From contig NZ_LT963352.1 in assembly GCF_900236475.1 (NCBI RefSeq), positions 6,762,001-6,826,000 on the forward strand: a DNA stretch of 64,000 bases. The letters run 5' to 3'. This DNA is from Streptomyces chartreusis NRRL 3882 (lineage in GTDB: Bacteria; Actinomycetota; Actinomycetes; Streptomycetales; Streptomycetaceae). The notes beneath the pieces were generated by a model. That model did not search any database. It saw only the letters and a program-made list of their open reading frames with translations, and was not told the origin of the DNA. A program made the translations under genes and the position numbers. This document shows positions 19,901 through 28,251 of this stretch, in pieces; positions within the stretch are counted from its first letter, which is position 1; the number at the start of each line of letters is the position of its first letter.

Positions 19901-21397
19901 ATGACGAGCAGCACCGAGACCACCGCCACCACCCCGCAGGTAGCGGTCAACGACATCGGTAACGAGGAAGCCTTCCTCGCCGCGATCGACGAGACGATCA
20001 AGTACTTCAACGACGGCGACATCGTCGACGGCGTCATCGTGAAGGTCGACCGGGACGAGGTCCTGCTCGACATCGGTTACAAGACCGAAGGCGTGATCCC
20101 GAGCCGCGAGCTCTCGATCAAGCACGACGTCGACCCCAACGAGGTCGTCGCCGTCGGTGACGAGATCGAGGCCCTTGTTCTCCAGAAGGAGGACAAGGAA
20201 GGCCGCCTGATCCTCTCGAAGAAGCGCGCCCAGTACGAGCGTGCCTGGGGCACCATCGAGAAGATCAAGGAAGAGGACGGGATCGTCACCGGTACCGTCA
20301 TCGAGGTCGTCAAGGGTGGTCTCATCCTCGACATCGGCCTCCGTGGCTTCCTCCCGGCCTCCCTGGTCGAGATGCGCCGCGTCCGCGACCTTCAGCCCTA
20401 CGTGGGCAAGGAGCTCGAGGCCAAGATCATCGAGCTGGACAAGAACCGCAACAACGTGGTCCTGTCCCGCCGTGCCTGGCTGGAGCAGACCCAGTCCGAG
20501 GTCCGCCAGACGTTCCTCACGACCCTCCAGAAGGGTCAGGTCCGTTCCGGTGTCGTCTCCTCGATCGTCAACTTCGGTGCCTTCGTGGACCTGGGTGGCG
20601 TCGACGGCCTGGTCCACGTCTCCGAGCTGTCCTGGAAGCACATCGACCACCCGTCCGAGGTTGTCGAGGTCGGCCAGGAAGTCACCGTCGAGGTCCTCGA
20701 CGTGGACATGGACCGCGAGCGCGTCTCCCTGTCGCTGAAGGCGACCCAGGAAGACCCGTGGCAGCAGTTCGCCCGCACCCACCAGATCGGCCAGGTCGTG
20801 CCCGGCAAGGTCACGAAGCTGGTTCCGTTCGGTGCGTTCGTCCGCGTGGACGAGGGCATCGAGGGTCTGGTCCACATCTCCGAGCTGGCCGAGCGCCACG
20901 TGGAGATCCCGGAGCAGGTCGTCCAGGTCAACGACGAGATCTTCGTCAAGGTCATCGACATCGACCTCGAGCGCCGTCGCATCAGCCTCTCGCTGAAGCA
21001 GGCCAACGAGTCCTTCGGTGCCGACCCGTCCGCGGTCGAGTTCGACCCGACCCTGTACGGCATGGCCGCGTCCTACGACGACCAGGGCAACTACATCTAC
21101 CCCGAGGGCTTCGACCCCGAGACCAACGACTGGCTCGAGGGCTACGAGAAGCAGCGCGAGGAGTGGGAGCGCCAGTACGCCGAGGCGCAGCAGCGCTTCG
21201 AGCAGCACCAGGCGCAGGTCATCAAGTCGCGCGAGGCGGACGCCCAGGCGGCTGCCGAGGGTGGCGAGGCCGCCGCTCCGGCCGCGTCCGGCGGTGGCGG
21301 TTCGTACTCCTCCGAGGGCCCGGACAACTCCGGCGCGCTGGCCTCGGACGAGGCGCTGGCCGCGCTTCGCGAGAAGCTGGCCGGTGGGCAGAGCTGA
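19901..21397 (+). CDS. rpsA: 30S ribosomal protein S1
   Basis: 498 residues, usual for actinobacterial S1. ATG at 19901 (MTSSTETTATTPQ) with GGAGC upstream. Four S1 RNA-binding repeats are visible: about 33-102 (GDIVDGVIVKVDRDEVLLDIG), 120-185, 205-275 (VSSIVNFGAFVDLGGVDGLVHVSE) and 290-360 (VTKLVPFGAFVRVDEGIEGLVHISE). A charged, Gln/Ala/Gly/Ser-rich tail of about 100 residues follows. Helps bind mRNA to the 30S subunit. Codon use is the most biased in the window, with many C-ending highly expressed codons. Single gene with a strong promoter and perfect terminator. Confidence 0.97.
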   Translation: MTSSTETTATTPQVAVNDIGNEEAFLAAIDETIKYFNDGDIVDGVIVKVDRDEVLLDIGYKTEGVIPSRELSIKHDVDPNEVVAVGDEIEALVLQKEDKEGRLILSKKRAQYERAWGTIEKIKEEDGIVTGTVIEVVKGGLILDIGLRGFLPASLVEMRRVRDLQPYVGKELEAKIIELDKNRNNVVLSRRAWLEQTQSEVRQTFLTTLQKGQVRSGVVSSIVNFGAFVDLGGVDGLVHVSELSWKHIDHPSEVVEVGQEVTVEVLDVDMDRERVSLSLKATQEDPWQQFARTHQIGQVVPGKVTKLVPFGAFVRVDEGIEGLVHISELAERHVEIPEQVVQVNDEIFVKVIDIDLERRRISLSLKQANESFGADPSAVEFDPTLYGMAASYDDQGNYIYPEGFDPETNDWLEGYEKQREEWERQYAEAQQRFEQHQAQVIKSREADAQAAAEGGEAAAPAASGGGGSYSSEGPDNSGALASDEALAALREKLAGGQS

Positions 21398-21424
21398 CGC
21401 TCGCTGAGCAGTAGCTGTTCCTGA

Positions 21425-21460
21425 CCGAGGGCCCGCACCTTTCCAGGTGCGGGCCCTCGG
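21425..21460 (+). terminator. rpsA terminator
   Basis: Perfect 16-base stem (21425-21440 with 21445-21460) around a TTCC loop, 28 bases after the rpsA stop. Confidence 0.9.
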
Positions 21461-21631
21461 CGTGCGCCGGCTCGGTTCTCGGCTGCCGGCCGGTGGGGGC
21501 TTGTCGCGCCGTTCCCCGCGCCCCTCAAGAAGGGCGTCGCCCCGGCCGGCAAGATCGAAATTCCCCTCCTCCGGGAATGCCCGTGCCCGCAACGGCGTTG
21601 TGGCGTATGAACACGAGGAGGAGCGGTCACT

Positions 21632-22570
21632 GTGCTTGATCCGCAGGGCTTGTACGCATGGGAGCCGAAGGGGCTGGCCGTCGTCGACATGGCGCTGGCC
21701 CAGGAGTCGGCCGGTCTTGTCATGCTCTACCACTTCGACGGATACATCGACGCGGGCGAGACCGGCGACCAGATCGTCGACCGGGTGCTCGACTCGCTGC
21801 CCCACCAGGTCGTCGCCCGCTTCGACCACGACCGGCTCGTGGACTACCGCGCCCGCCGCCCGCTGCTGACGTTCAAGCGCGACCGCTGGAGCGACTACGA
21901 GGACCCCGCCATCGAGGTGCGGCTGGTCCAGGACGCCACCGGAGCGCCGTTCCTGCTGCTGTCCGGCCCCGAGCCGGACGTGGAGTGGGAACGCTTCGCC
22001 GCGGCCGTCAAGCAGATCGTGGAGCGGCTCGGCGTCCGTCTGTCGGTGAACTTCCACGGCATCCCGATGGGCGTCCCGCACACCCGGCCCGTCGGCCTCA
22101 CTCCGCACGGCAACCGCACCGACCTCGTCCCGGGCCACCGCAGCCCGTTCGAGGAGGCGCAGGTGCCCGGCAGCGCCGAGTCCCTCGTCGAGTACCGCCT
22201 GCTCCAGGCCGGGCACGACGTCCTCGGCGTGGCCGCCCACGTCCCGCACTACATCGCCCGCTCCCCGTACCCGGACGCGGCCCTGACGGTCCTGGAGGCC
22301 ATCACGGCGGCGACCGGACTGGTGCTCCCGGGCATCGCCCACGCCCTGCGCTCGGACGCCCACCGCACGCAGACGGAGATCGACCGGCAGATCCGCGAGG
22401 GCGACGAGGACCTCACCGCGCTCGTCGAGGGCCTGGAGCACCAGTACGACGCGGTCGCGGGCGCCGAGACCCGGGGCAACATGCTCGCCGAGCCGGTGGA
22501 CATCCCCTCGGCGGACGAGATCGGCCGCGAGTTCGAAAAGTTCCTGGCAGAAAGAGAAGGCGACAGCTGA
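21632..22570 (+). CDS. PAC2 family protein
   Basis: 312 residues from GTG at 21632, preceded by GAGGAG. Matches the actinobacterial PAC2 family (proteasome assembly chaperone-like fold): MLYHFDGYIDAGETG near the N-terminus, VSVNFHGIPMG-type segment (LSVNFHGIPMGVPHTRP), HVPHYIARSPYPDAA and a C-terminal charged helix (EIGREFEKFLAEREGD). In actinobacteria the family is linked by homology to proteasome assembly, but its role has not been shown. Located between rpsA and coaE, an arrangement conserved in streptomycetes as far as I recall. Confidence 0.9.
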   Translation: MLDPQGLYAWEPKGLAVVDMALAQESAGLVMLYHFDGYIDAGETGDQIVDRVLDSLPHQVVARFDHDRLVDYRARRPLLTFKRDRWSDYEDPAIEVRLVQDATGAPFLLLSGPEPDVEWERFAAAVKQIVERLGVRLSVNFHGIPMGVPHTRPVGLTPHGNRTDLVPGHRSPFEEAQVPGSAESLVEYRLLQAGHDVLGVAAHVPHYIARSPYPDAALTVLEAITAATGLVLPGIAHALRSDAHRTQTEIDRQIREGDEDLTALVEGLEHQYDAVAGAETRGNMLAEPVDIPSADEIGREFEKFLAEREGDS

Positions 22571-22574
22571 GGCC

Positions 22575-22622
22575 GGGGAGACCTCGACTGGGGGAGACCT
22601 GGACAGGGGGAGACCTGGACAG
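22575..22622. repeat. Three tandem 16-base repeats between PAC2 and coaE
   Basis: GGGGAGACCTGGACAG-type units at 22575-22590 (three changes), 22591-22606 and 22607-22622 (identical). They begin four bases after the PAC2 stop and end just before the coaE promoter region. Probably a slippage-derived array. Confidence 0.85.
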
Positions 22623-22627
22623 GGCCC

Positions 22628-22649
22628 TGTCTCTGGCAGGGCCTAAGCT
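22628..22649 (+). promoter_or_regulatory. Possible leaderless promoter of coaE
   Basis: TAAGCT (22644-22649) lies six bases before the coaE ATG. Eight bases upstream of it is TGTCTCTG, which differs from the RecA-NDp block TGTCAGTG at two positions. The -10 and leaderless geometry are plausible; membership of the DNA-damage motif group is doubtful. Confidence 0.3.
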
Positions 22650-22655
22650 CGGCTC

Positions 22656-23276
22656 ATGCTGAAGGTGGGCCTGACCGGCGGTATCGGCGCCGGCAAGAGT
22701 GAGGTGTCACGGCTGCTCGTCGAGTGCGGTGCCGTGCTGATCGACGCGGACCGCATCGCGCGGGAGGTCGTCGCACCAGGAACCCCGGGGCTCGCCGCGG
22801 TCGTGGACGCCTTCGGCGAGGAGGTGCTCGCGGCCGACGGCAGCCTGGACCGGCCCGGGCTCGGCTCCATCGTCTTCGCCGACGCGTCGAAGCTCGCCAC
22901 GCTCAACTCGATCGTGCACCCCCTCGTGGGCGCCCGCTCGCGCGAACTCGAAGAGGCCGCCGCCGAGGACGCGGTCGTCGTGCACGACGTCCCGCTCCTC
23001 ACGGAGAACGGCCTGGCGCCCCTCTACGACGTCGTGATCGTCGTCGACGCGAGCCCCGAAACCCAGCTCGACCGGCTCGTCCGGCTGCGCGGCATGACCG
23101 AGGAGGACGCCCGCGCGCGGATGGCCGCGCAGGCGACACGCGAGCAGCGCCGGGAGATCGCGGACATCGTCATCGACAACGACGTCCCGCTGGTGGACCT
23201 GGAGCGCCGCGTGAAGGACGTGTGGGCCGAGCTGACACGCAGGTCGCAGGCGTCCCGGCCGTCCGCACAGGAATAG
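22656..23276 (+). CDS. coaE: Dephospho-CoA kinase
   Basis: 206-residue CoaE, the last step of CoA synthesis (ATP-dependent 3'-phosphorylation of dephospho-CoA), cytoplasmic. P-loop GGIGAGKSEV near residue 8, then LIDADRIAREVVAPG (substrate-binding DxD region), NSIVHPLV and VVHDVPLLTENGL, all typical of the family. Standard length, without the UPF0157 extension found in mycobacterial CoaE. The ATG at 22656 is probably read from a leaderless transcript. Confidence 0.95.
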   Translation: MLKVGLTGGIGAGKSEVSRLLVECGAVLIDADRIAREVVAPGTPGLAAVVDAFGEEVLAADGSLDRPGLGSIVFADASKLATLNSIVHPLVGARSRELEEAAAEDAVVVHDVPLLTENGLAPLYDVVIVVDASPETQLDRLVRLRGMTEEDARARMAAQATREQRREIADIVIDNDVPLVDLERRVKDVWAELTRRSQASRPSAQE

Positions 23277-23326
23277 CGGCATCTCACGGGGGCGTTGAAC
23301 CCTGGCAGTGAGGGAAGGAATCTGCC

Positions 23327-23707
23327 GTGCCCGAGACCAGCGGTTCGACCGGCCGTACCCCGGAGACGCACGTCATCGACTTCCGTGCCGCCGAGCAACT
23401 GCTCGCGGCGCGGGACCCGCGGGGCGCGGTGAAGCTGCTCGACGGAGTCATCGCCGCGCACCCGGAGAACACCGCCGCGCGGCTGCTGCGCGCGCGTGCC
23501 TTCTTCGCGGCGGCGCAGCTGCGGCCGGCGGAGCTGGAGTTCTCGATCGTTCTGGAGCGCGAGCCGGACAACGCGTTCGCGCACTTCGCGCTCGCCCGCA
23601 CCTATGAGCGGCAGAACCGCCCCGACCAGGCCAAGCGCCACTTCCGCCTGGCCGCCGCGCTGGATCCGAACCCGCGGTTCCTGAAGGCGGCGCGCTTCGA
23701 CGCGTGA
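23327..23707 (+). CDS. Tetratricopeptide repeat protein
   Basis: 126 residues from GTG at 23327, with AGGGAAGGA upstream. Two to three TPR units cover about 20-120 (AAEQLLAARDPRGAVKLLDGV, ARLLRARAFFAAAQLRPAEL, FAHFALARTYERQNRPDQAK). A small cytoplasmic scaffold protein whose partner is unknown. It follows coaE by 50 bases and may share its transcript. Confidence 0.85.
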   Translation: MPETSGSTGRTPETHVIDFRAAEQLLAARDPRGAVKLLDGVIAAHPENTAARLLRARAFFAAAQLRPAELEFSIVLEREPDNAFAHFALARTYERQNRPDQAKRHFRLAAALDPNPRFLKAARFDA

Positions 23708-23727
23708 GCGGCCGGCCTTGTCCGGCT

Positions 23728-23785
23728 CAGGGGTGATCTGTCAGCCCCAGGGGTGATGCTCCAGGAGTGATGCCTCAGGGATGAT
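23728..23785. repeat. Four degenerate copies of CAGGGGTGATG
   Basis: Copies at 23728, 23748, 23762 and 23776 in the gap between the convergent TPR and DUF6343 genes; the last runs into the 3' end of the DUF6343 gene. Spacing is 20, 14 and 14 bases. Role unknown. Confidence 0.7.
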
Positions 23786-24038
23786 CTTCCGGTGGGCAGT
23801 AGGGCGGGATGTCGGGGCCCGGCTGGTAGTGCGGGCCCTGGCGGATGTGCCTGAGGACGATGACGAGGTCGATCGTGACGACCAGCAGCAGCGCGCCGCA
23901 GGCGATGGCCCAGCCGGTCCGCCCGGCGAGCGTGAACGCGACCGTCCCGAAGAGCGCCCAGACCAGCCCCCACAGGCTCAGCCAGAAGCGCGCCCGCAGA
24001 GCACTGCGCGCGGTCGTCGGTTCACTGCCTGTACGCAT
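23775..24038 (-). CDS. DUF6343 family small membrane protein
   Basis: 87 residues from ATG at 24038 (MRTGSEPTTARSALRARFW). Two adjacent transmembrane helices (FWLSLWGLVWALFGTVAFTLA and GWAIACGALLLVVTIDLVIVL) are followed by the family hallmark RHIRQGPHYQPGPDIPPY. An in-frame start eight codons upstream is possible, but GGAG placement favours the ATG. Function unknown. Confidence 0.85.
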   Translation of the reverse strand: MRTGSEPTTARSALRARFWLSLWGLVWALFGTVAFTLAGRTGWAIACGALLLVVTIDLVIVLRHIRQGPHYQPGPDIPPYCPPEDHP

Positions 24039-24200
24039 CACGATCTCCGCTCCTGTCTGCAACGTACTCCTCGCCGCGGAGGCCGACCAACAGGGGAGGC
24101 CGGGGCCGGCGCGGGACGTCGTTCACTCGGGCGGGTGAACGCGGGCGGGGACGGGAACGGGTGTGCGGGTGCGGTCCGTTGGGCGGGCATGGAGCTGAGA

Positions 24201-24899
24201 ATGCGTGAGGGGTACGAGGGGACGGGACCCGGGGCCATCACCCCGGACGGCTGCGCGGTGGAGCTCTACTCGCGGCTGCCCGTCGGGGACGAACCGGAGG
24301 TCATCCAAGCGGCGGTGCCGGCGGGCGCGCGCATCCTGGAGCTGGGCAGCGGCGTCGGGCGGATGACCCATGCGCTGCTGGAGCACGGGTTCACGGTCAC
24401 GGCGGTGGACGAGTCCGCCGAGATGCTGGAGCGGGTACGCGGGGCTCGGACGATATGCAGCCCGATCGAGGACCTGGATCTGGGCGAGACGTTCGACGTG
24501 GTGCTGCTCGCGTCGTTCCTCGTGCACGCCGGGGACGCCGAGGTGCGGCGGAGCCTGCTGCGCACGTGTGTGCGGCATGTCGCGAAGGGCGGCTCCGTGC
24601 TGATCCAGCGGGAGGGCGAGGACTACCACGCGAACGTCCCGCGCGAGCGGGTCGACCCCAGCGGCTTCACCGTGCGGATCGTGTCGTCGGAGCCGGTCGG
24701 CGACGGGGTCAACTCGGTGCGCGCGGAGTACGAGTTCCCGGACGCGTTCTGGACCCAGACGTTCCGGGCGCGACCGCTGACCAGGGAGCAGTTCGAGGAG
24801 GCGCTGAAGGAGACGGGCCTGAGGGTGGACCGGTACCTGACGGAGGATCGGGTCTGGGTGCGGGCGGTGCCCGACGGTCCAAGCGGCCGGAGTGCATGA
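24201..24899 (+). CDS. Class I SAM-dependent methyltransferase
   Basis: About 232 residues. Start chosen at ATG 24201 because GGAG lies about eight bases before it; ATG 24189 is the alternative. SAM motif I is ARILELGSGVGRMTHALLE, motif II VTAVDESAEML, with a DVVLLASFLVHAG post-core and VAKGGSVLIQREGED later. The second half (EFPDAFWTQTFRARPLTREQFE) resembles UbiE/COQ5-like small-molecule methyltransferases. Substrate unknown. It stands alone, divergent from DUF6343. Confidence 0.82.
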   Translation: MREGYEGTGPGAITPDGCAVELYSRLPVGDEPEVIQAAVPAGARILELGSGVGRMTHALLEHGFTVTAVDESAEMLERVRGARTICSPIEDLDLGETFDVVLLASFLVHAGDAEVRRSLLRTCVRHVAKGGSVLIQREGEDYHANVPRERVDPSGFTVRIVSSEPVGDGVNSVRAEYEFPDAFWTQTFRARPLTREQFEEALKETGLRVDRYLTEDRVWVRAVPDGPSGRSA

Positions 24900-25019
24900 G
24901 GGGTCGGACAGGGCTGGAGCGAGCCGGGGTGAAAGTCCGCGGGGCGGCGATGAGTTCGAGGGCGAGTAGCGGTCTACCTCTGCGACATCATCACGGACCG
25001 CTTCCCCCAGGAGACCTCC

Positions 25020-25484
25020 ATGCCCGAGATCGACTCTCCCGCCACCGCCGCCCCCTCGGCCCCGGCCGGTGTCGTCGTCGCCGAGTCCGCGACCGCCCGC
25101 GGGCGGCGTGCCCGGATCGCCTTGCGCGGTCTCCAGGTGCTGCTCGCCCTCATCTACGGGATCGCGAGCGCCCTGCCCAAGCTGATCGCGCACCCGTCGG
25201 CTGCCGAGTTGTTCGACAAGCTCGGCTGGGGCAGTGCGGGGATGTACACCATCGGGGCGCTCGAACTGGCCGGTGCGATCGCCCTGTTGATCCCGGTGCT
25301 CCAGTCGGTGGCGGCGATGGCGCTGGGCGCGCTGATGGTGGGCGCGTTCGTCGCCCGGATCACCGTCTTCGACGGGCAGTACGCGGCGACGCCGATCATC
25401 CTGCTCGTGCCGCTCGCCCTCATCGCCTGGGCGCGGCGGAAGCACAACGCGGATCTGCTGCGCCTGCTGCGGCTCCGGGCGTGA
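25020..25484 (+). CDS. DoxX family membrane protein
   Basis: 154 residues from ATG at 25020, with AGGAGACCTCC immediately upstream. Polar N-terminus of about 35 residues, then four transmembrane helices with the DoxX pattern: ALIYGIASALPKLIAHP, KLGWGSAGMYTIGALELAGAIAL, LGALMVGAFVARI and TPIILLVPLALIAWARR. DoxX-like proteins are membrane proteins associated with thiol/quinone redox systems in a few cases. No partner gene is adjacent here. Confidence 0.85.
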   Translation: MPEIDSPATAAPSAPAGVVVAESATARGRRARIALRGLQVLLALIYGIASALPKLIAHPSAAELFDKLGWGSAGMYTIGALELAGAIALLIPVLQSVAAMALGALMVGAFVARITVFDGQYAATPIILLVPLALIAWARRKHNADLLRLLRLRA

Positions 25485-25502
25485 ACGTGCCAAGTGCGCT
25501 GC

Positions 25503-26054
25503 TCACGGCCTCGGTTTGCCCGACCCGCCGCCGGGATCGGGGCCGAAGCCGCCGCCGGGGGCCGGGCCGGGGACGGGGCCTGGGCCGGTCAGGCCGCGCA
25601 GGCGCTCCAATTCGCGGCGGTCCCGCTTCGTCGGGCGGCCCGCGCCTCGGTCGCGGATGCCGGCCGGGGCGACGGCCTCGCGCGGCGGGGGCGGCGGGGA
25701 GTTGTCGATGTAGCACTGGGCGGCCACGGGGGCGCCGACCCGCTTGCGGATCAGCCGTGTGACGACGACGACCCGCTCCCGGCCCTCGTGCCGCAGGCGC
25801 ACCTCGTCGCCGACGCGTACCGCGTGGGCGGGCTTCACGCGCTCGCCGTTGACGCGGACGTGCCCGCCCCGGCAGGCGGTGGCGCCCAGGGAACGGGTCT
25901 TGACGAGGCGCACGGCCCAGATCCAGCTGTCGACGCGGACGGTCTGGCCGCTCTGTGCTCCGGCGGCCTCGGCAGCTGCGATGGCCGCCGCGACCTTCGG
26001 GTCCACGGCCTTCGTGTCGCCCGCCCCGTCGTACTCCGCGCCTTCAGAAGCCAT
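25503..26054 (-). CDS. S4-domain RNA-binding protein (HSP15-like)
   Basis: 183 residues from ATG at 26054. The S4 domain covers about 35-100 (VRVDSWIWAVRLVKTRSLGATA, GHVRVNGERVKPAHAVRVGDEVRL), matching the HSP15/YlmH-like heat-shock group that binds RNA and, in E. coli, stalled 50S subunits. The Pro/Gly-rich C-terminal tail (PGPVPGPAPGGGFGPDPGG) is low complexity. Convergent with the DoxX gene (18 bases apart) and divergent from the ArsR-like gene. Confidence 0.88.
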   Translation of the reverse strand: MASEGAEYDGAGDTKAVDPKVAAAIAAAEAAGAQSGQTVRVDSWIWAVRLVKTRSLGATACRGGHVRVNGERVKPAHAVRVGDEVRLRHEGRERVVVVTRLIRKRVGAPVAAQCYIDNSPPPPPREAVAPAGIRDRGAGRPTKRDRRELERLRGLTGPGPVPGPAPGGGFGPDPGGGSGKPRP

Positions 26055-26127
26055 GTCCCCGACCTTAGTCCTTCGAGTGATCTGTTTCCGGGTCGTCCGG
26101 GCAGGAACCGCCCTCCATCCGACTCTA

Positions 26128-26155
26128 CAAAACAACTTTTGCAAAAACTCTTTTG
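26128..26155. promoter_or_regulatory. Two abutting CAAAA-N4-TTTTG dyads, candidate operator of the ArsR-like/MFS operon
   Basis: 26128-26141 is CAAAA-CAAC-TTTTG and 26142-26155 is CAAAA-ACTC-TTTTG: two 14-base inverted repeats placed head to tail with no gap. This AT-rich island stands out in GC-rich DNA and ends 31 bases before the regulator start, so it probably overlaps the promoter. Dimeric winged-helix repressors bind such sites. Confidence 0.75.
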
Positions 26156-26186
26156 GTAAACGCCCGCCTCGGCCTACCCTCCCGGC

Positions 26187-26804
26187 ATGGACAGCGATGA
26201 GCAACGGCGCGTACTCGACCCCGAGCACGACACGGACGCCCTGAAGGCCCTCACCCACCCCCTGCGCATCCGGCTGCTCGGGCTGCTGCGGCAGGACGGG
26301 CCCGCCACGGCCAGTGAGCTCGCCGCGCGGACGGGGGAGTCGTCGGCGTCGACCAGTTACCACCTGCGGGTGCTGGCGAAGTACGCGTTCATCGCCGAGG
26401 CCGAGCATCGTGACGGGCGGGAGCGGCGCTGGCGGGCCCGGCACACCGTGACGTCCTGGAGCAACGAGGCGATGGAGTCCTCCGAGGCGGGCCGCGCCTT
26501 CGTCAGCCTGTCGCGGCGGCGACAATTGGAGCACCTGGAGACGTCCCTCGCCCGGCACGAGGCGGACATGGCCGCCGGACGGTTCGGCCAGGAGTGGGTG
26601 GAGCCGTCCGGGATCAGCGACCTCATGCCCCGGCTGACGGCCGGGTCGCTCACCGAGCTCTGGGACACCATCGCCCGGAAGCTGGAGGAACTGACCGCCC
26701 GGGACGCGCAGGACCCGCGTGCCGAACACGTCATGCTCCTCACCGCCGGCCTTCCGCTCGCCCCGCACGACCGTGAGGACGCGGATCGCGAGAACGCCTC
26801 ATGA
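26187..26804 (+). CDS. ArsR-like winged-helix transcriptional regulator
   Basis: 205 residues from ATG at 26187. The DNA-binding domain spans about 15-95 (LKALTHPLRIRLLGLLRQDGPATASELAARTGESSASTSYHLRVL), with the usual recognition helix SASTSYHLRVL, followed by a wing (AEAEHRDGRERRWRARH). The C-terminal half is helical and charged and has no cysteine cluster, so metal sensing is unlikely. Overlaps the MFS gene by four bases (ATGA), so it probably represses its own operon through the tandem dyads upstream. Ligand unknown. Confidence 0.88.
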   Translation: MDSDEQRRVLDPEHDTDALKALTHPLRIRLLGLLRQDGPATASELAARTGESSASTSYHLRVLAKYAFIAEAEHRDGRERRWRARHTVTSWSNEAMESSEAGRAFVSLSRRRQLEHLETSLARHEADMAAGRFGQEWVEPSGISDLMPRLTAGSLTELWDTIARKLEELTARDAQDPRAEHVMLLTAGLPLAPHDREDADRENAS

Positions 26805-28150
26805 CCGAGCTGCCGGAGCTGCCGGAGCTGCCAGAGCTGCGAGAGCAGCCGGAGCCGCCCGGGGTACGGACCGCTCGCCGCCGGTACGTCACCGTCTGCG
26901 CGCTCTTATGGCTGCCGCCGGGCCTCGCTATGGCCTCGATGGTCCTCCTGTTCAGCGAGCGCGGCATGTCCCTCGCCGCGGTGGCGGGGCTCTTCGCCGC
27001 TCACTCGCTGACCGTGGCCGCACTGGAGCTGCCCACGGGCGGGCTCTCCGACGTGCTCGGGCGCCGGCCCGTCCTCGCCATGGCCGGCGCGCTCAACGTC
27101 GTCGCCTTCGCCCTGGTCGGCCTCGGCACCACCGCCTGGGTCCTCACCGCCGGCATGGTGCTCATGAGCGCGGCCCGGGCCCTGGCCAGCGGTACCGCCG
27201 AGGCCTGGTACGTCGACACCGTCCAGGCGCATTCCGGACCCGACGCCGAGCTGCGGACGGGCCTGGCCCGAGGCGGCTCCGCGACCTCCGCCGCCCTCGC
27301 GGCCGGCCTGCTGCTCGGCGGTGCCCTGCCCTGGCTGCTCGGCGCGGGGCCCGGTCTCGGAGCCAGGCTGAGCGAGGCGACGTCCGGGGCCGTGCTGCCC
27401 TTGTCCGTCCCCGTGCTGCTGGGAGCCGCGCTCAGGGTCGTCTTCGTCTGCTACGTGCTGACCGTCCTGCGGGAGCCGCCGCGACCTCCGGCCACCCTGC
27501 GTTCCGTGCTGCGCGGCGTCCCGGTGACCGTCCTGGGCGGACTGCGGCTGGGCGGCCGTGACGCGCTGGTCCGGCGGGTCCTGCTCACCGCCGCGGCCGT
27601 CGGCAGTGCCCTGGCCGCCATCGAACTGCTCATGCCGGGGCGTACGGTGGCGCTGACCGGCGCGACCGGCTCCGGCGCGCTGGCCTATGCCGCGCTCTCC
27701 TGCGCGGGCTTCCTCTGCGGCGGTGTCGGCAGTCACCTCGCGCCGCTCGCCGCCCGGGTCGCGGGCAGCGGTGAACGGGCCGTGCTCGTCTGTCTCGGGG
27801 CCTGCGCGGGCGGCGTGCTGCTGCTCGGCGCCACCGCCTCCACCACGCACCTGCTCGCCACGGCCCTCGCGGTCGTCGGATTCTGCCTGTTCCACCTCGG
27901 CATCGGTGCGGCTTCCCCGAACGAGAACGACCTGCTCCACCGCCGCGTCCCGAGCGCGCAACGCGCCACCGCCCTGTCCGTCCAGTCCCTCGCCCTGCAA
28001 CTGGTCGGCGCGCTCACCGGCCTGGTCCTCGGGACACTGCGGCCGGGCCCGCTGCCCTGGCTGCTGACCGGTGCCGTGCTGCTGTCCGGAGCCCTGCTCT
28101 GGCTCCGGCGCGCCGACGTCCGGTCCACGCCGGTCACCACCGCCACCTGA
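26801..28150 (+). CDS. MFS transporter
   Basis: 449 residues and about 12 transmembrane helices. Starts with the tandem ELPELPELPELRE (nine-base repeats in DNA), then RTARRRYVTVCALLWLPPGLAM. The cytoplasmic loop 2-3 motif is recognisable as GGLSDVLGRRPVL. ATG at 26801 overlaps the regulator stop. Probably an efflux pump controlled by the ArsR-like protein. The C-terminal tail ends LRRADVRSTPVTTAT. Substrate unknown. Confidence 0.88.
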   Translation: MTELPELPELPELREQPEPPGVRTARRRYVTVCALLWLPPGLAMASMVLLFSERGMSLAAVAGLFAAHSLTVAALELPTGGLSDVLGRRPVLAMAGALNVVAFALVGLGTTAWVLTAGMVLMSAARALASGTAEAWYVDTVQAHSGPDAELRTGLARGGSATSAALAAGLLLGGALPWLLGAGPGLGARLSEATSGAVLPLSVPVLLGAALRVVFVCYVLTVLREPPRPPATLRSVLRGVPVTVLGGLRLGGRDALVRRVLLTAAAVGSALAAIELLMPGRTVALTGATGSGALAYAALSCAGFLCGGVGSHLAPLAARVAGSGERAVLVCLGACAGGVLLLGATASTTHLLATALAVVGFCLFHLGIGAASPNENDLLHRRVPSAQRATALSVQSLALQLVGALTGLVLGTLRPGPLPWLLTGAVLLSGALLWLRRADVRSTPVTTAT

Positions 28151-28251
28151 GCCGGCACACCGGGGCACCCCACGCACCGGCGCTCCGGACCGACCCGAGG
28201 AACCCGACTCCCCCCGACGCCCACGACCCCACCTGCGCCTACCGTGGAGTG

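Noticed and set aside
24123..25493. Minus-strand open frame opposite the methyltransferase and DoxX genes
   Set aside because: Arg/Pro/His-rich shadow without start context or domain.
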